Positions 1-7,443 of a stretch of 34,302 bases of DNA are shown in pieces. This DNA is from Elusimicrobiota bacterium (lineage in GTDB: Bacteria > Elusimicrobiota > Elusimicrobia > Elusimicrobiales > UBA9959): assembly GCA_016208085.1 (NCBI GenBank), contig JACQYT010000129.1, forward strand, positions 1 through 34,302. The letters run 5' to 3'. A program made the position numbers and the translations under genes. The notes under the pieces were generated by a model. That model was given only the letters and a program-made list of their open reading frames with translations, had not been told where the DNA came from and did not search any database. Every line of letters starts with the position of its first letter. Position 1 is the stretch's first letter.

Positions 1-32
1 CAGCAATTCCGCAAACCGTCGCGGAATTGCTG
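1..32. repeat. Left palindromic inverted repeat of the IS
   Basis: Arms CAGCAATTCCGC and GCGGAATTGCTG pair over 12 bp around an 8-base loop. The reverse complement of the right-end copy at 1926-1957 matches this sequence at 29 of 32 positions, with the mismatches confined to the loop edge. It can therefore act both as a terminal inverted repeat and as a hairpin. Confidence 0.85.
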
Positions 33-207
33 CGCGGGGATGTTTTACAGGGCCTGGCGGGGCCGCATGGCTGATTTTTGCCCGCACACCGCCGCTGTTC
101 CCGCCGCCAAATCCCCAAAAACAGGGCTCCCGCCAACGCCGCCGCCCCGGTGGGGTCAACCGCCGGGGACAATTGCCGTGAAACATTACACATATTGATA
201 TTTCGGA

Positions 208-1516
208 TTACGTCGGGGCAGCCGGCCAGAAACTTCCCTCATAAGGCAAAACTAAATCGTCCATAAGCAGCCGGGCCAATGCCACCCGCGTAAAACTCCG
301 CCATATGCCTTTAAGATTTCTCTGAAAAAAGATTGTCGTCAGTGTAAACGCCATAAATAATATCATCAAACACGCAAGCATCGCGGTAGCGTTATGCCGG
401 TAGCAATGGTCTAAATGCCAATACTGCGTAAGTTCGAAAAAACCCCGCGTTTCCTCGTCCCATCGCGCATGCCCCCATTTCACTGTCAACTCACCGTCCG
501 GTTTTTCTCCGCCCTCCGGCGAAATTATGCACCAGATCCAGTCTTTTGTTTCTTCCTTGTAAACCCACTCCCCGTTTTTCTGTTTCTTCCCTTTCAATTG
601 CTTCTCAATAGACCTGACAACCCTTACCTCCCGTTCAAGCTGCGTCCAGGTCTGCATTGCGCCCAAATCCCAGAATCGGATTTCTTTCGTTACCACCTTC
701 GTAATTTTAACCGGCACGCTTGCGCATAAACCAACCGCGTCCTGGTATAGTTCGCGATTCTCCTGTTTCAATACAATCAACAAATGTAGCCCGTATTTCA
801 GTAATTTCTTCACAAACGGCGCCTGCAGATAAAACGCGTCCATGGTAATCGCATCCAGATACCGGGGATGCCGCTTTAAAAATCTCTCTAAAAGCCGCAT
901 TCCGGCCGCCGCTTCCGTTTCACCGGGTTGTAACGCTTCAACATCCAGAAAAACAGCCGGTGTCACCCCTACCATCTGTAGCACAACATAGCGATGGTAG
1001 TATTCCGTAATATACTCATCGTCAACCAAAACCCTGCGCGAAAGGCAATGCTCACAATCGTCTTTCTCGCGGCTTTTGTAGGTTTCTATGCCGTCCAGCG
1101 CTGCAACCCAGTGGGTCTCAGGGAATAATCGCTTGAAAATTTTCTTTCTTTTACATAATACGGCAATCATCCATAACATCGCGCGCAGCAACTTGAGATT
1201 AAACCTGTCCAGCGCATACGCAATTGTGTCCGCTGAAGGTTTTATGGAACCGACCCATCTTTCCCAGCGGCCGCAAATCTTAAACTGCGTCCACAACTGA
1301 TTGGAGGCTGCCAAGCCGGACTGAAAGCATCCCGAACACCCCAAGGAAAACAGAAGCGGTCGGCATTGGCGGGTTTTTACGTCCGTCTTTCAACTTCCGG
1401 ACAAGTTTACTGAAGCCCCACACCCTGTCCAGATATTTCGCCAACCGCCCCATGCCGGGAACTGGAAGCGCCGCCTTAGCCTTTTTGTTTGTCGCTGAAC
1501 TCATGCCAGTATTCAT
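208..1516 (-). pseudogene. DDE transposase, split by a frameshift
   Basis: Two minus-strand frames make one protein. The N-terminal part (1280-1516, 78 aa) contains a KYLDRVWGFSKLVRKL segment. The rest (from about 1344 down to 208, up to 378 aa) has the catalytic-type regions ALDGIETYKS and ITMDAFYLQAPFV, a LKQENRELYQDA stretch, and a YWHLDHCYRHNATAM region that may hold the acidic third residue. The frames meet near LGSL/NQLW, where reading CTC then AAT requires skipping one C. This looks like a 1-base insertion, since I see no obvious slippery run, although programmed frameshifting is not excluded. The N-terminal part overlaps the end of the DUF6788-like gene by 41 bases. The element is probably not autonomous unless frameshifting is real. 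Confidence 0.75.
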
Positions 1517-1811
1517 CGCCTATTATCGCCAACAGTTCCCGCGCCTCTTTGTAAGTTTTGGTTTTTATCTTAAGCGCTTTAACATACTCCAGGGGAACAG
1601 ATTTCATCCGCTGTTTCCCGTCTTTGCTCTGGCTGATATACCAGTTCGTGTGCCAGTACTTTTTGCCTTTGGCGCATTTACATCCGCCTTTACCGCAAGG
1701 ATGTATCATTTTTATCCAGCTGGCGCGTAGTATTTCCGCGTTGGAATTAACTATTTGCCTAAGCCGGGATGCCGCCCGCTTAAACCGGACGGAAGTCGGT
1801 TTTATTATCAT
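1476..1811 (-). CDS. DUF6788-like small protein carried by the IS
   Basis: This 111-residue basic protein has a Cys/His-rich centre (WIKMIHPCGKGGCKCAKGKK) followed by a YWHTNWYIS strand, a layout I associate with DUF6788-type proteins that accompany transposases. The start chosen is the ATG at 1811, because AGGAGG lies about six bases upstream; a longer frame to 1859 would run through the promoter. It is the first gene of the element, is followed by and overlaps the transposase, and has its own strong promoter with a 12-bp dyad. A role as DNA-binding regulator or transposition helper is inference from position and the metal-binding look of the CGKGGCKC cluster. The family name is from memory and only moderately certain. 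Confidence 0.6.
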   Translation of the reverse strand: MIIKPTSVRFKRAASRLRQIVNSNAEILRASWIKMIHPCGKGGCKCAKGKKYWHTNWYISQSKDGKQRMKSVPLEYVKALKIKTKTYKEARELLAIIGDEYWHEFSDKQKG

Positions 1812-1818
1812 GTTGCCT

Positions 1819-1859
1819 CCTGTCTTATATTTATATAATATATAAGACAGGCATGTCAA
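1819..1859 (-). promoter_or_regulatory. IS promoter with overlapping 12-bp dyad
   Basis: Reading the minus strand, TTGACA (1859-1854) is followed after 16-17 bases by TATATA or ATATAA (about 1837-1831), then AGGAGG and the ATG at 1811. A perfect dyad CCTGTCTTATAT (1819-1830) and ATATAAGACAGG (1840-1851) with a 9-base spacer straddles the -10 region and the spacer. That geometry suits an operator that blocks the promoter, or a hairpin at the 5' end of the mRNA. Which protein would bind it is unknown; the DUF6788-like product is the obvious candidate. Confidence 0.65.
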
Positions 1860-1925
1860 GCGTTATTTTGGGTTAAATGCGAATTTGCTTTCAGATTTTT
1901 ATGTTGTTATTACCGAAGGCGTGGA

Positions 1926-1957
1926 CAGCAATTCCGCGGTCGTTTGCGGAATTGCTG
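1926..1957. repeat. Right palindromic inverted repeat of the IS
   Basis: Same 12-bp arms as the left end around an 8-base loop. It marks the boundary between the IS and the leader of the ribosomal operon. The flank to the right starts GGGGTTTTGG; no matching duplication can be checked because the left flank is outside the window. Confidence 0.85.
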
Positions 1958-2000
1958 GGGTTTTGGTAGAATAATCTGGTAACCTTAACCGCAGTATCTT

Positions 2001-2028
2001 TTGAGTAAGGTTGTTTTTATTATATAAG
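2001..2028 (+). promoter_or_regulatory. Candidate promoter for the ribosomal operon
   Basis: TTGAGT (2001-2006), a 16-base spacer and TATAAG (2023-2028) resemble a sigma-70 promoter about 175 bases ahead of rplC. A 7-bp inverted repeat, AACCTTA (1981-1987) with TAAGGTT (2006-2012), overlaps the -35 side. It lies just outside the right end of the IS, so transcription could begin here independently of the element. This is a consensus match by eye only. Confidence 0.35.
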
Positions 2029-2202
2029 GCCGTCGCGTTCTTTGAGAATACGGGCGGCCGGTCCTATAGGCGGAGCGGCCTAAAATTCCCTCCGACTGCG
2101 GACTTTATAACATAAAAACAAAACATAACGAAGCATAATTATCACCGGAAGCCGCAAGGCGCCCGGAAAGTCTTTTTTGTCGTTTTTCAGGAGCTACCTA
2201 TT
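2029..2202 (+). other. Leader region ahead of rplC
   Basis: This non-coding stretch can form a hairpin near 2055-2080 with GGCCG pairing with CGGCC and an internal CCTATAGG palindrome. It ends in the rplC ribosome-binding site (AGGAG at 2189). I see no rpsJ gene or fragment here. S10-operon leaders in enterobacteria are targets of L4 autoregulation; whether this leader works that way is unknown. Confidence 0.4.
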
Positions 2203-3021
2203 ATGACAGAAGAAAACAAGAACGAAGGTGTTCAGCCCCAGGCCGAACTCGATGCCCCGCAGCCCGAACAGGCCGCCAAGCCCGAACCGGTTGAAATGCC
2301 GGCGGCTTTCAAGATCATGATCGGTGAAAAAGTCGGCATGACCCAGATGTTCGATGAGAAAGGCGACGTCTTCGGAGTCTCCGTGGTCAAAGCCGGACCC
2401 TGCCGCGTCGTGCGCGTCCGGACCCCGGAAAAGGACGGCTACAAGGCCGTCTGCCTCGGCTTCGGCCATAAGAAAGAATCTCACACCAATAACGCCGCCA
2501 AAGGGATCTTCGCGAAACTCAACATGAAGCCCATCAGGCACATGAAAGAATTCCGCGTCAGCGACATTGCCGGCGTTCAGGACGGCCAGACCGTCACCGC
2601 GTCCGCCAGGTTCGCCGCGGGCGAATATGTGGACCTGCAGGGCGTCTCCAAGGGCAAAGGCTTCGCCGGCGGCATGAAAAGGCATAATTTCAGCGGCCAG
2701 CCCGCCGGCCACGGCGCGTCGGACAGGGAAAGGGCGCCGGGTTCGCTGGCTTCCAGAAGGTCGCTTGGCCGCGTTCTGCCCGGGCAGCGCATGGCCGGAC
2801 ATATGGGCGTAGACACCGTAACCATGCAGAAGATAAAGATAATCAAGGTCATACCCGAAGAGAACCTGCTGCTCCTGAATGGCAGCGTGCCGGGCCCCAG
2901 CGGAAGCCTCGTTTACATCACCAGGACCGTAAAGGCCCTGCCCAAGCCCGTGGTTCTCCTTCCGAAGAAAGGCAAGGCCGCCGCAAAAGCGGCGCCCAAA
3001 GCCGCGCCCGCTAAAAAATAA
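2203..3021 (+). CDS. rplC: 50S ribosomal protein L3, with extensions at both ends
   Basis: L3 binds 23S rRNA early in 50S assembly, and its long loop reaches toward the peptidyl-transferase centre. The core begins near residue 37 (KIMIGEKVGMTQMF) and includes the GKGFAGGMKRHNF and SGQPAGHG segments. At 272 aa it is about 60 longer than usual: an acidic, Pro/Gln/Ala-rich N-terminus of about 36 residues and a Lys/Ala-rich tail. AGGAG nine bases before the ATG at 2203 supports the long start, though Met32 or Met39 would give a canonical N-terminus. It is the first ribosomal gene seen here, where rpsJ would normally come before it. rplD follows 23 bases downstream. Confidence 0.96.
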   Translation: MTEENKNEGVQPQAELDAPQPEQAAKPEPVEMPAAFKIMIGEKVGMTQMFDEKGDVFGVSVVKAGPCRVVRVRTPEKDGYKAVCLGFGHKKESHTNNAAKGIFAKLNMKPIRHMKEFRVSDIAGVQDGQTVTASARFAAGEYVDLQGVSKGKGFAGGMKRHNFSGQPAGHGASDRERAPGSLASRRSLGRVLPGQRMAGHMGVDTVTMQKIKIIKVIPEENLLLLNGSVPGPSGSLVYITRTVKALPKPVVLLPKKGKAAAKAAPKAAPAKK

Positions 3022-3044
3022 AGGACGGATTAAGGATATTATTT

Positions 3045-3734
3045 ATGGAAACAAAACTTCTGAACTTAAGCGGCCAGGAAGTAGGCAAGTACCAACTGCC
3101 GGAATTCCTTTTCTCCAGAAAGCCGGACCCGTGCTTCCTGCATGAAGCGGTGAAGTATTACCTGGCCAATAAGCGGCGCGGCTGCGCTTCAACCAAGACC
3201 CGCAGCGAAGTTTCCGGCGGCGGCCGCAAGCCGTGGAAGCAGAAAGGCACCGGCAGGGCCAGAGCGGGAAGCAACAGGTCGCCGGTCTGGCGCAAAGGCG
3301 GCATCGTGTTCGGACCCCGCCCCCACTCCCATAGGGAATCCATGCCCGGGACCAAGCGCAGGAGCGCCCTGCTGGAAGCCCTCGCGGCCAAACACGCCGG
3401 CGGCGCGGTTCTTGTGATGGAAAATTTAGATATAAAAGAGGCCAAGACCAAAACCCTTAAAGAGATGTATAAAACTCTCGGCCTTGCCGGCAAAAAGACG
3501 CTCTTTATCATGGATAAGCCCGTGAGGAACTTTATCCAGGCCTTCCGGAATATTCCCGGCGCGGGCTGGAGCATGGTCGGCAATCTCAACGCTTATGAAG
3601 TGCTTCACCACGATTTTCTGATCTTCACCGTGGCGGGCGTCGGCGCGATGGCCAATTACCTGGATAACGCACAGATGGCTGCAGATGGGCAGACGCAGAT
3701 GAGCGCAGATAAAAAAACTGAAGGTCCCAGATAA
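3045..3734 (+). CDS. rplD: 50S ribosomal protein L4, repeat-derived C-terminus
   Basis: L4 binds domain I of 23S rRNA and lines the exit tunnel; in some bacteria it also represses the S10 operon. The basic loop with GGGRKPWKQKGTGRARAG and the following GGIVFGPRPHSH are diagnostic. The natural protein seems to end near AVAGVGAMANYLDNA-type residues (here VAGVGAMANYL). The last 20 or so residues, from AQMAADG onward, are encoded by a run of GCAGATG/GCAGACG-type words (3669-3710) and look like repeat sequence that has become coding. A short complementary word (AATCTGCG) follows at 3735, before the rplW ribosome-binding site. Confidence 0.96.
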   Translation: METKLLNLSGQEVGKYQLPEFLFSRKPDPCFLHEAVKYYLANKRRGCASTKTRSEVSGGGRKPWKQKGTGRARAGSNRSPVWRKGGIVFGPRPHSHRESMPGTKRRSALLEALAAKHAGGAVLVMENLDIKEAKTKTLKEMYKTLGLAGKKTLFIMDKPVRNFIQAFRNIPGAGWSMVGNLNAYEVLHHDFLIFTVAGVGAMANYLDNAQMAADGQTQMSADKKTEGPR

Positions 3735-3759
3735 AATCTGCGTGTTTAAAGGAGGATTG

Positions 3760-4056
3760 ATGAACAGGTCAGTTTCCGAAGTGCTGCTGAAGCCGGTGTT
3801 GAGCGAGAAAAGCGTCGCCATAAAAGACGCGCAGAACCGCTACACTTTCAAGGTGAACCCCAAAGCCAATAAAGTTGACATTAAAAAGGCCGTGGAAGCC
3901 CTGTTCAAGGTGAAGGTCGAAAATGTCAGGACCATGAATTTCATGGGTAAAATGCACAAGGTCGGCCGGTATGAGGGCAGGCGTTCCGAATGGAAAAAAG
4001 CCATAGTCACGGTCAAGACCGGACAGAAGATAGATCTGACCGATCTGCCGAAGTAG
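3760..4056 (+). CDS. rplW: 50S ribosomal protein L23
   Basis: L23 sits at the tunnel exit and docks trigger factor, SRP and the translocon. The sequence shows the family start (SEVLLKPVLSEKS), the KVNPKANKVDIKKAVEALF helix and the VRTMNFMGK loop. AAAGGAGGA directly ahead fixes the ATG at 3760, giving 98 aa, the normal size; an in-frame GTG at 3742 lies before the ribosome-binding site and is not used. It follows rplD by 25 bases and is separated from rplB by a heptad repeat element. Confidence 0.97.
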   Translation: MNRSVSEVLLKPVLSEKSVAIKDAQNRYTFKVNPKANKVDIKKAVEALFKVKVENVRTMNFMGKMHKVGRYEGRRSEWKKAIVTVKTGQKIDLTDLPK

Positions 4057-4060
4057 GATG

Positions 4061-4136
4061 GAAGATTAAAGATTGAAGAAGGAAGATTAAAGACAATTGC
4101 CTCAAATTCGGAATCTTGAATCTTCAATCTTGAATC
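4061..4136. repeat. Heptad inverted-repeat element, rplW-rplB gap
   Basis: The left arm (4061-4093) reads as 7-base words of the type AAGATTA, AAGATTG, AAGAAGG. The right arm (4111-4136) is the reverse complement of words GATTCAA and GATTGAA. The spacer is AT-rich. The arms can fold into a long imperfect hairpin between the two genes. Confidence 0.75.
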
Positions 4137-4151
4137 GAAAAGAGAGGATAT

Positions 4152-4994
4152 ATGCCAGTAAGATCATTTAACCCCTATACCCCGTCCAGAAGGACCATGC
4201 AGGTGAGCGATTTTTCCGATATCACCAAATCGTCGCCTGAGAAAAAACTGACCGTCGGTATGCGCAAGCGCGGCGGCCGCAACAACACCGGCATGGTGAT
4301 GGTGCGCCATCACGGCGGCGGACACAGGCGCAGCTACCGCGCGGTGGACTTCCGGCGCGAGAAATTTGGCGTGCCGGCCAGGGTCGCGTCCATCGAGTAC
4401 GACCCCAACAGGAACGCCCGCCTAGCGCTGCTGTTCTACGCGGACGGCGAAAAACGCTACATCCCGGCCCCGCTGGGCCTCGACGTGGGCGCCGCCGTCA
4501 TGAGCGGCCCCAAGGCGGAAATAAAACTCGGCAACGCGCTGCCGCTGATAAATATCCCGGAAGGCACTTTCGTCCACGCGATAGAAATGATACCCGGCCG
4601 CGGCGCGCAGTTTGTCAGGGCCGCCGGCACGCAGGCGCAGTTGATGGCTAAAGAGGGCGGTTATGTCCTGCTGAAGATGCCCTCCGGAGAAATAAGAAAG
4701 GTTTTGAAGGACTGCCTGGCCACCATAGGGCAGGTGGGCAACATCGAGCATAACACCATAACGCTGGGCAAGGCCGGCCGCCAGCGTCATATCGGCGTAA
4801 AGCCGACGGTCAGGGGCGCGGCCATGAACGCGGTGGACCACCCGCTCGGCGGCGGCAGGGGCCACTCCAAAGGCAATAATGTGCCGCGTTCCCCGTGGAA
4901 CCAGCCGTCCAGGGGCTTTAAGACCAGGGCCAAGAGGAAGATCTGGGGCTGGATGATAGTGCAGGACAGGCGCAAGTCACAAGTGACGGGGTAA
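4152..4994 (+). CDS. rplB: 50S ribosomal protein L2
   Basis: L2 supports the peptidyl-transferase centre and joins the subunits. Visible signatures are [14 protein letters not shown] at the start, [13 protein letters not shown], the SH3-like core, and the C-terminal [18 protein letters not shown] with the conserved histidine. Length 280 aa is typical. The last residues (RKSQVTG) are encoded by AAGTCAC and AAGTGAC words at about 4974-4988, the same word type as in the PBP2 tail, so the end of the protein may be repeat-derived. A GAGAGGA ribosome-binding site precedes the ATG, and a heptad-rich gap follows before rpsS. Confidence 0.98.
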   Translation: MPVRSFNPYTPSRRTMQVSDFSDITKSSPEKKLTVGMRKRGGRNNTGMVMVRHHGGGHRRSYRAVDFRREKFGVPARVASIEYDPNRNARLALLFYADGEKRYIPAPLGLDVGAAVMSGPKAEIKLGNALPLINIPEGTFVHAIEMIPGRGAQFVRAAGTQAQLMAKEGGYVLLKMPSGEIRKVLKDCLATIGQVGNIEHNTITLGKAGRQRHIGVKPTVRGAAMNAVDHPLGGGRGHSKGNNVPRSPWNQPSRGFKTRAKRKIWGWMIVQDRRKSQVTG

Positions 4995-5065
4995 GCCGGT
5001 AATAAGCAGCCGGTAACCGGTTGCCGAATACCGGATACCGCAGCAAGGTTACCGCAGTTAATACG
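4993..5065. repeat. Heptad word array, rplB-rpsS gap
   Basis: Words such as CCGGTAA, CCGGTTG and CCGAATA succeed one another every seven bases, starting right at the L2 stop codon. A GGTTACCGCAG piece near the end gives a short complementary arm. The array ends before the ACGGAGG ribosome-binding site of rpsS. Confidence 0.65.
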
Positions 5066-5078
5066 GAGGTTTTTCACA

Positions 5079-5366
5079 ATGAGCAGATCGTCTAAAAAAG
5101 GCCCTTTTGTGGACCTGAAACTGGCCGAGAAGGTTCAGAAAATGAACCAGACCGGGGACAAAAAGCCGGTCAAAACGTGGTCCCGGTCTTGCACCATCAT
5201 CCCCGAATTCGTCGGGCATACTTTCCTGGTGCACAACGGCAGGAAGTTCCTGCAGGTCTACGTCAGCGAGCAGATGATAGGGCACAAGTTAGGAGAATTC
5301 TCTTTTACCAGGCTGTTCAAGGGCCACGGCGCGGCGCATACGAAGGAAGCCACGGAACTGACATAA
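5079..5366 (+). CDS. rpsS: 30S ribosomal protein S19
   Basis: S19 binds 16S rRNA in the 30S head and makes intersubunit contacts with the 50S. The 95-residue sequence opens [12 protein letters not shown] and carries the family signatures [23 protein letters not shown] and [11 protein letters not shown]. Its length is normal. ACGGAGG, about ten bases upstream, is a strong ribosome-binding site. It lies between rplB and rplV as in most bacteria, with repeat arrays in both flanking gaps. Confidence 0.97.
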   Translation: MSRSSKKGPFVDLKLAEKVQKMNQTGDKKPVKTWSRSCTIIPEFVGHTFLVHNGRKFLQVYVSEQMIGHKLGEFSFTRLFKGHGAAHTKEATELT

Positions 5367-5370
5367 GGGA

Positions 5371-5450
5371 GGACAGCGGTCAGCGGACAGCGGTTGGCGG
5401 TCGGCCATGAGTTTTCTGACCCCTGACCTCTAACCCCTGATCTCTGATTT
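5371..5450. repeat. Heptad inverted-repeat element, rpsS-rplV gap
   Basis: The left arm (5371-5404) has words GCGGTCA, GCGGACA and relatives at a 7-base step. The right arm (5417-5450) is made of words CCCTGAC, CTCTAAC and relatives, which read GTCAGGG and GTTAGAG on the other strand. The element fills the gap almost up to the rplV start and leaves no ribosome-binding site there. Confidence 0.75.
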
Positions 5451-5455
5451 GAATT

Positions 5456-5812
5456 ATGGATGCCATTTGCAAACTGAAGTATCAGAGATACGGCCGTAGA
5501 AAGGTCGCCCGGCTTCTGGACCAGATCAGGGGCAAGTCGCTTTTCGAGGCGCAGCACATCCTGGCCGGCATCCCCATGCGGGCGACGGAACTGGTGCATA
5601 AAGCGGTGAAATCCGCCGGCGCCAATCTCTCGGTCAAACTGGGAAAAAAGCTGGACATTAAGAACATCTGGGTAAAAACCGCCTTCGCCGACCAGGGCCC
5701 CATGAAGTTTTTGAGAAGGGTGCAGCCGGGGCCCCAGGGCCGGGCCATGCCGTTCAAAAGAAAAATGTGCCATATTACGGTGGCCGTTTCCGACACAAAA
5801 GGAGGAAAGTAG
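5456..5812 (+). CDS. rplV: 50S ribosomal protein L22
   Basis: L22 spans the exit tunnel and touches every 23S rRNA domain. Signatures are the RRKVARLLDQIRGKSLFEAQHIL helix region and the C-terminal hairpin around PGPQGRAMPFKRKMCHITV. At 118 aa it is normal length. The ATG at 5456 follows a heptad repeat element directly, and no purine-rich ribosome-binding site is visible before it, so initiation may rely on something else or on readthrough from upstream. It keeps its usual place ahead of rpsC. Confidence 0.95.
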   Translation: MDAICKLKYQRYGRRKVARLLDQIRGKSLFEAQHILAGIPMRATELVHKAVKSAGANLSVKLGKKLDIKNIWVKTAFADQGPMKFLRRVQPGPQGRAMPFKRKMCHITVAVSDTKGGK

Positions 5813-5885
5813 AGATTAGCGTATAGCGTATAGCGTATAGGGAAGTATCTTGCCCTATCCCCTAGCCCCTAACCGCTATCCTCTG
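5813..5885. repeat. Heptad inverted-repeat element, rplV-rpsC gap
   Basis: Left arm (5813-5842) consists of GATTAGC followed by three GTATAGC/GTATAGG words at exactly seven-base steps. The right arm (5851-5885) on the opposite strand reads CGGTTAG, GGGCTAG, GGGATAG. The short core GGAAGTATCTTGCC lies between. Every word holds a TAG, so all three frames are closed within 21 bases. Confidence 0.8.
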
Positions 5886-5893
5886 TTTTTATT

Positions 5894-6622
5894 ATGGGTC
5901 AAAAAATTCATCCTAGAGGCATCAGACTTGGCTATATCCAGGACTGGCAGTCCAGGTGGTTTTCCCTTAAAAAAATGCCGGAACTTATCGGCGAAGATTT
6001 CGAGATCAGGAACATGATCCGTGAGCGCTTTGCTCTTGCTTCCGTAAGCTGGGTGGATATAGAAAGAGCCGGCTCTTATATTAAGCTGACCATCCACACG
6101 GCCAGGCCCGGCGTGGTCATAGGCAGGAGGGGCTCCGATATCGAAAATCTCAAAAAAGACGTGGAAGCCATGACCGGCAGGAAGATCTTCATTAATGTCT
6201 CCGAGATAAAGATACCCGAAATGGATCCCCGGCTTGTCGGGCAGGCCATAGCCCAGCAGCTTGAAAAGAGGATCGGCCATAAAAAGGCCATCAAAAGAGC
6301 CATGGAACGTACTATTGCTTCGGGTGCCCAGGGCATAAAGGTGATGGTTTCCGGGCGCCTGGGCGGCGCCGAAATAGCGCGCCGGGAATGGTTCCGGAAG
6401 GGTCGGGTGCCGCTCCAGACTCTGTCGGCCGATATAGATTACGGCCTGAGCGAAGCCATGACCGTGATGGGTAAGATAGGCGTAAAAGTATGGATCTTTA
6501 AAAAGCTTTTCTTCGCCAAGACGCCCAGGGAGCTTATGGAACAGCTGAAGAAACTCCAGGCCGAGACCCCGCTTGAGGTCCCGGTTGATATTGAGCAGGC
6601 GAAAGAGCAGGACGGCAAATAA
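5894..6622 (+). CDS. rpsC: 30S ribosomal protein S3
   Basis: S3 forms part of the mRNA entry channel and helps unwind mRNA. It has the MGQKIHPRGIRLG start, a KH domain with the VIGRRG loop near residue 78, and the C-terminal domain with GVKVWIFKK. At 242 aa it is within the family range, with an acidic tail. No Shine-Dalgarno sequence is visible before the ATG at 5894, which lies only about nine bases after the end of a heptad element; CTCTGTTTTTATT precedes it. It is followed by rplP after 30 bases. Confidence 0.97.
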   Translation: MGQKIHPRGIRLGYIQDWQSRWFSLKKMPELIGEDFEIRNMIRERFALASVSWVDIERAGSYIKLTIHTARPGVVIGRRGSDIENLKKDVEAMTGRKIFINVSEIKIPEMDPRLVGQAIAQQLEKRIGHKKAIKRAMERTIASGAQGIKVMVSGRLGGAEIARREWFRKGRVPLQTLSADIDYGLSEAMTVMGKIGVKVWIFKKLFFAKTPRELMEQLKKLQAETPLEVPVDIEQAKEQDGK

Positions 6623-6652
6623 GGGAAGCATAACTTAAGGAGAATAATTTTC

Positions 6653-7066
6653 ATGTTGATGCCAAAGAGGGTTAAATACAGAAAGACGCACTCCTCGCCG
6701 CGGATCAAGGGCAACACCAAGGGCGGCGCCGCGCTTCTTTTCGGCGAGTACGGCCTTAAAGCCCTTCAACCGCGGTGGATCACGGCCAGGCAAATAGAGT
6801 CCTGCCGCGTGACCATTATGCGCTATATGCGCAAGAAAGGCAAAATGTGGGTGAGGATCTTCCCGGATAAAGTGATTACCAAGCATCCGGCCGAGACCAG
6901 GATGGGCAAGGGCAAAGGCGCGCCGGACCATTGGGTGGCTGTCGTGAAGCCAGGCAGGATCTTGTTCGAGCTGGAAGGCCTGGATAATGTGTCGGCCAGG
7001 GAAGCGATGACCAGGGCCGGCCACAAGCTGCCGATAAGGACAAGATTTGTCGCGAGGGAATACTAG
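6653..7066 (+). CDS. rplP: 50S ribosomal protein L16
   Basis: L16 helps position tRNA in the A and P sites. The 137-residue sequence starts [11 protein letters not shown] like other L16s, and AAGGAG ten bases upstream favours this ATG over the one two codons later. Further signatures are the [23 protein letters not shown] helix and [19 protein letters not shown]. The stop codon TAG lies inside the left arm of a 21-bp perfect inverted repeat, so the 3' end of the gene abuts or is partly formed by that repeat. Confidence 0.97.
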   Translation: MLMPKRVKYRKTHSSPRIKGNTKGGAALLFGEYGLKALQPRWITARQIESCRVTIMRYMRKKGKMWVRIFPDKVITKHPAETRMGKGKGAPDHWVAVVKPGRILFELEGLDNVSAREAMTRAGHKLPIRTRFVAREY

Positions 7067-7112
7067 TGTAGCGTCCCGCAAATAACTGGACATTTGCGGG
7101 ACGCTACACTAG
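7063..7112. repeat. Perfect 21-bp inverted repeat after rplP
   Basis: Arms at 7063-7083 and 7092-7112 are exact reverse complements (core TAGCGTCCCGCAAAT) around an 8-base spacer. The left arm contains the rplP stop codon. There is no following T-run, so a simple intrinsic terminator is unlikely. It reads as a small hairpin repeat distinct from the heptad class. Confidence 0.85.
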
Positions 7113-7242
7113 GAGCCTGTCCGACATAAGGCTTTCATGGCGAAATTGACGATTTTGATGACGAGCCGAAGCGACGCGAAACGAGCAGGCTCGTCGGAGC
7201 CTGTAAATTGAGCGGCGCAAAGGCGTAGTCCAAAAGCGACAA
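7111..7242. repeat. Repeat-like segment abutting the 5' end of rpmC
   Basis: This 130-base stretch is bracketed by a direct repeat GGAGCCTGT (7112-7120 and 7195-7203) and contains an internal GCAGGCTCGTCGGAGCCTG dyad. It holds only a 24-codon frame (7137-7211) of no recognisable function. It occupies the place where the rpmC ribosome-binding site and first codons should be. No second copy occurs in the window, so calling it a mobile repeat is inference. Confidence 0.45.
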
Positions 7243-7443
7243 TTGCCTCAGCTCAGGGACCTTGAGAAACATCTCTTCCGGATAAAATTCAAGAGGTCTT
7301 CCTCCCCGCTTGAAAACCCCATGCAGATCAGGCACGCGAGAAGGCAAATTGCGATGATCAGGACCTGGCTCAGGGCGAAGGAACTTGCGCCCGCCCTCCC
7401 AGCCGCTGTGGGCGGCAAATCTTCATCAGAGGTCAAAAAATAA
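7243..7443 (+). CDS. rpmC: 50S ribosomal protein L29, altered N-terminus
   Basis: L29 sits at the exit tunnel near L23. The helix pair is clear from QLRDLEKHLFRIKFKR through SSSPLENPMQIRHARRQIAMIRTWLRAKE. The usual first dozen residues (an M-K-x-x-E-L-R type start) are missing. The frame continues upstream only to a stop at 7204 with no ATG or GTG, so the best start is TTG at 7243; ATT at 7207 would be the only longer and very unusual choice. No ribosome-binding site is visible at either. An upstream repeat-like segment seems to have replaced the true start. The stop overlaps the rpsQ start (TAATG), so the two are translationally coupled. Confidence 0.8.
   Translation: MPQLRDLEKHLFRIKFKRSSSPLENPMQIRHARRQIAMIRTWLRAKELAPALPAAVGGKSSSEVKK

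Larger units (their letters stand above)
1..1957. mobile_element. Insertion sequence with palindromic ends, DDE transposase
   Basis: The stretch is bounded by two 32-base sequences (1-32 and 1926-1957) that are inverted copies of each other, differing only at three central bases, and each is itself a 12-bp hairpin. Between them, on the minus strand, lie a small DUF6788-like gene and a two-frame transposase. Positions 33-207 hold no gene that I can support. Because both ends are palindromes and the left flank is outside the window, the exact cut sites and any target duplication cannot be read. The right end lies about 245 bases upstream of rplC, so the element sits just in front of the ribosomal operon. 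The IS family is not one I can name with confidence; the transposase looks IS4-superfamily-like. Confidence 0.8.

Noticed and set aside
3742..3759. GTG start for rplW
   Set aside because: The AAAGGAGGA ribosome-binding site lies downstream of it and directly before the ATG at 3760, which also gives the normal L23 start.
5876..6631. 251-codon minus-strand frame opposite rpsC
   Set aside because: It mirrors the rpsC gene; no motif or ribosome-binding site supports it.
7137..7211. 24-codon frame as the missing N-terminus of L29
   Set aside because: It is in another frame, ends before the L29 frame, and has no likeness to the L29 first helix.
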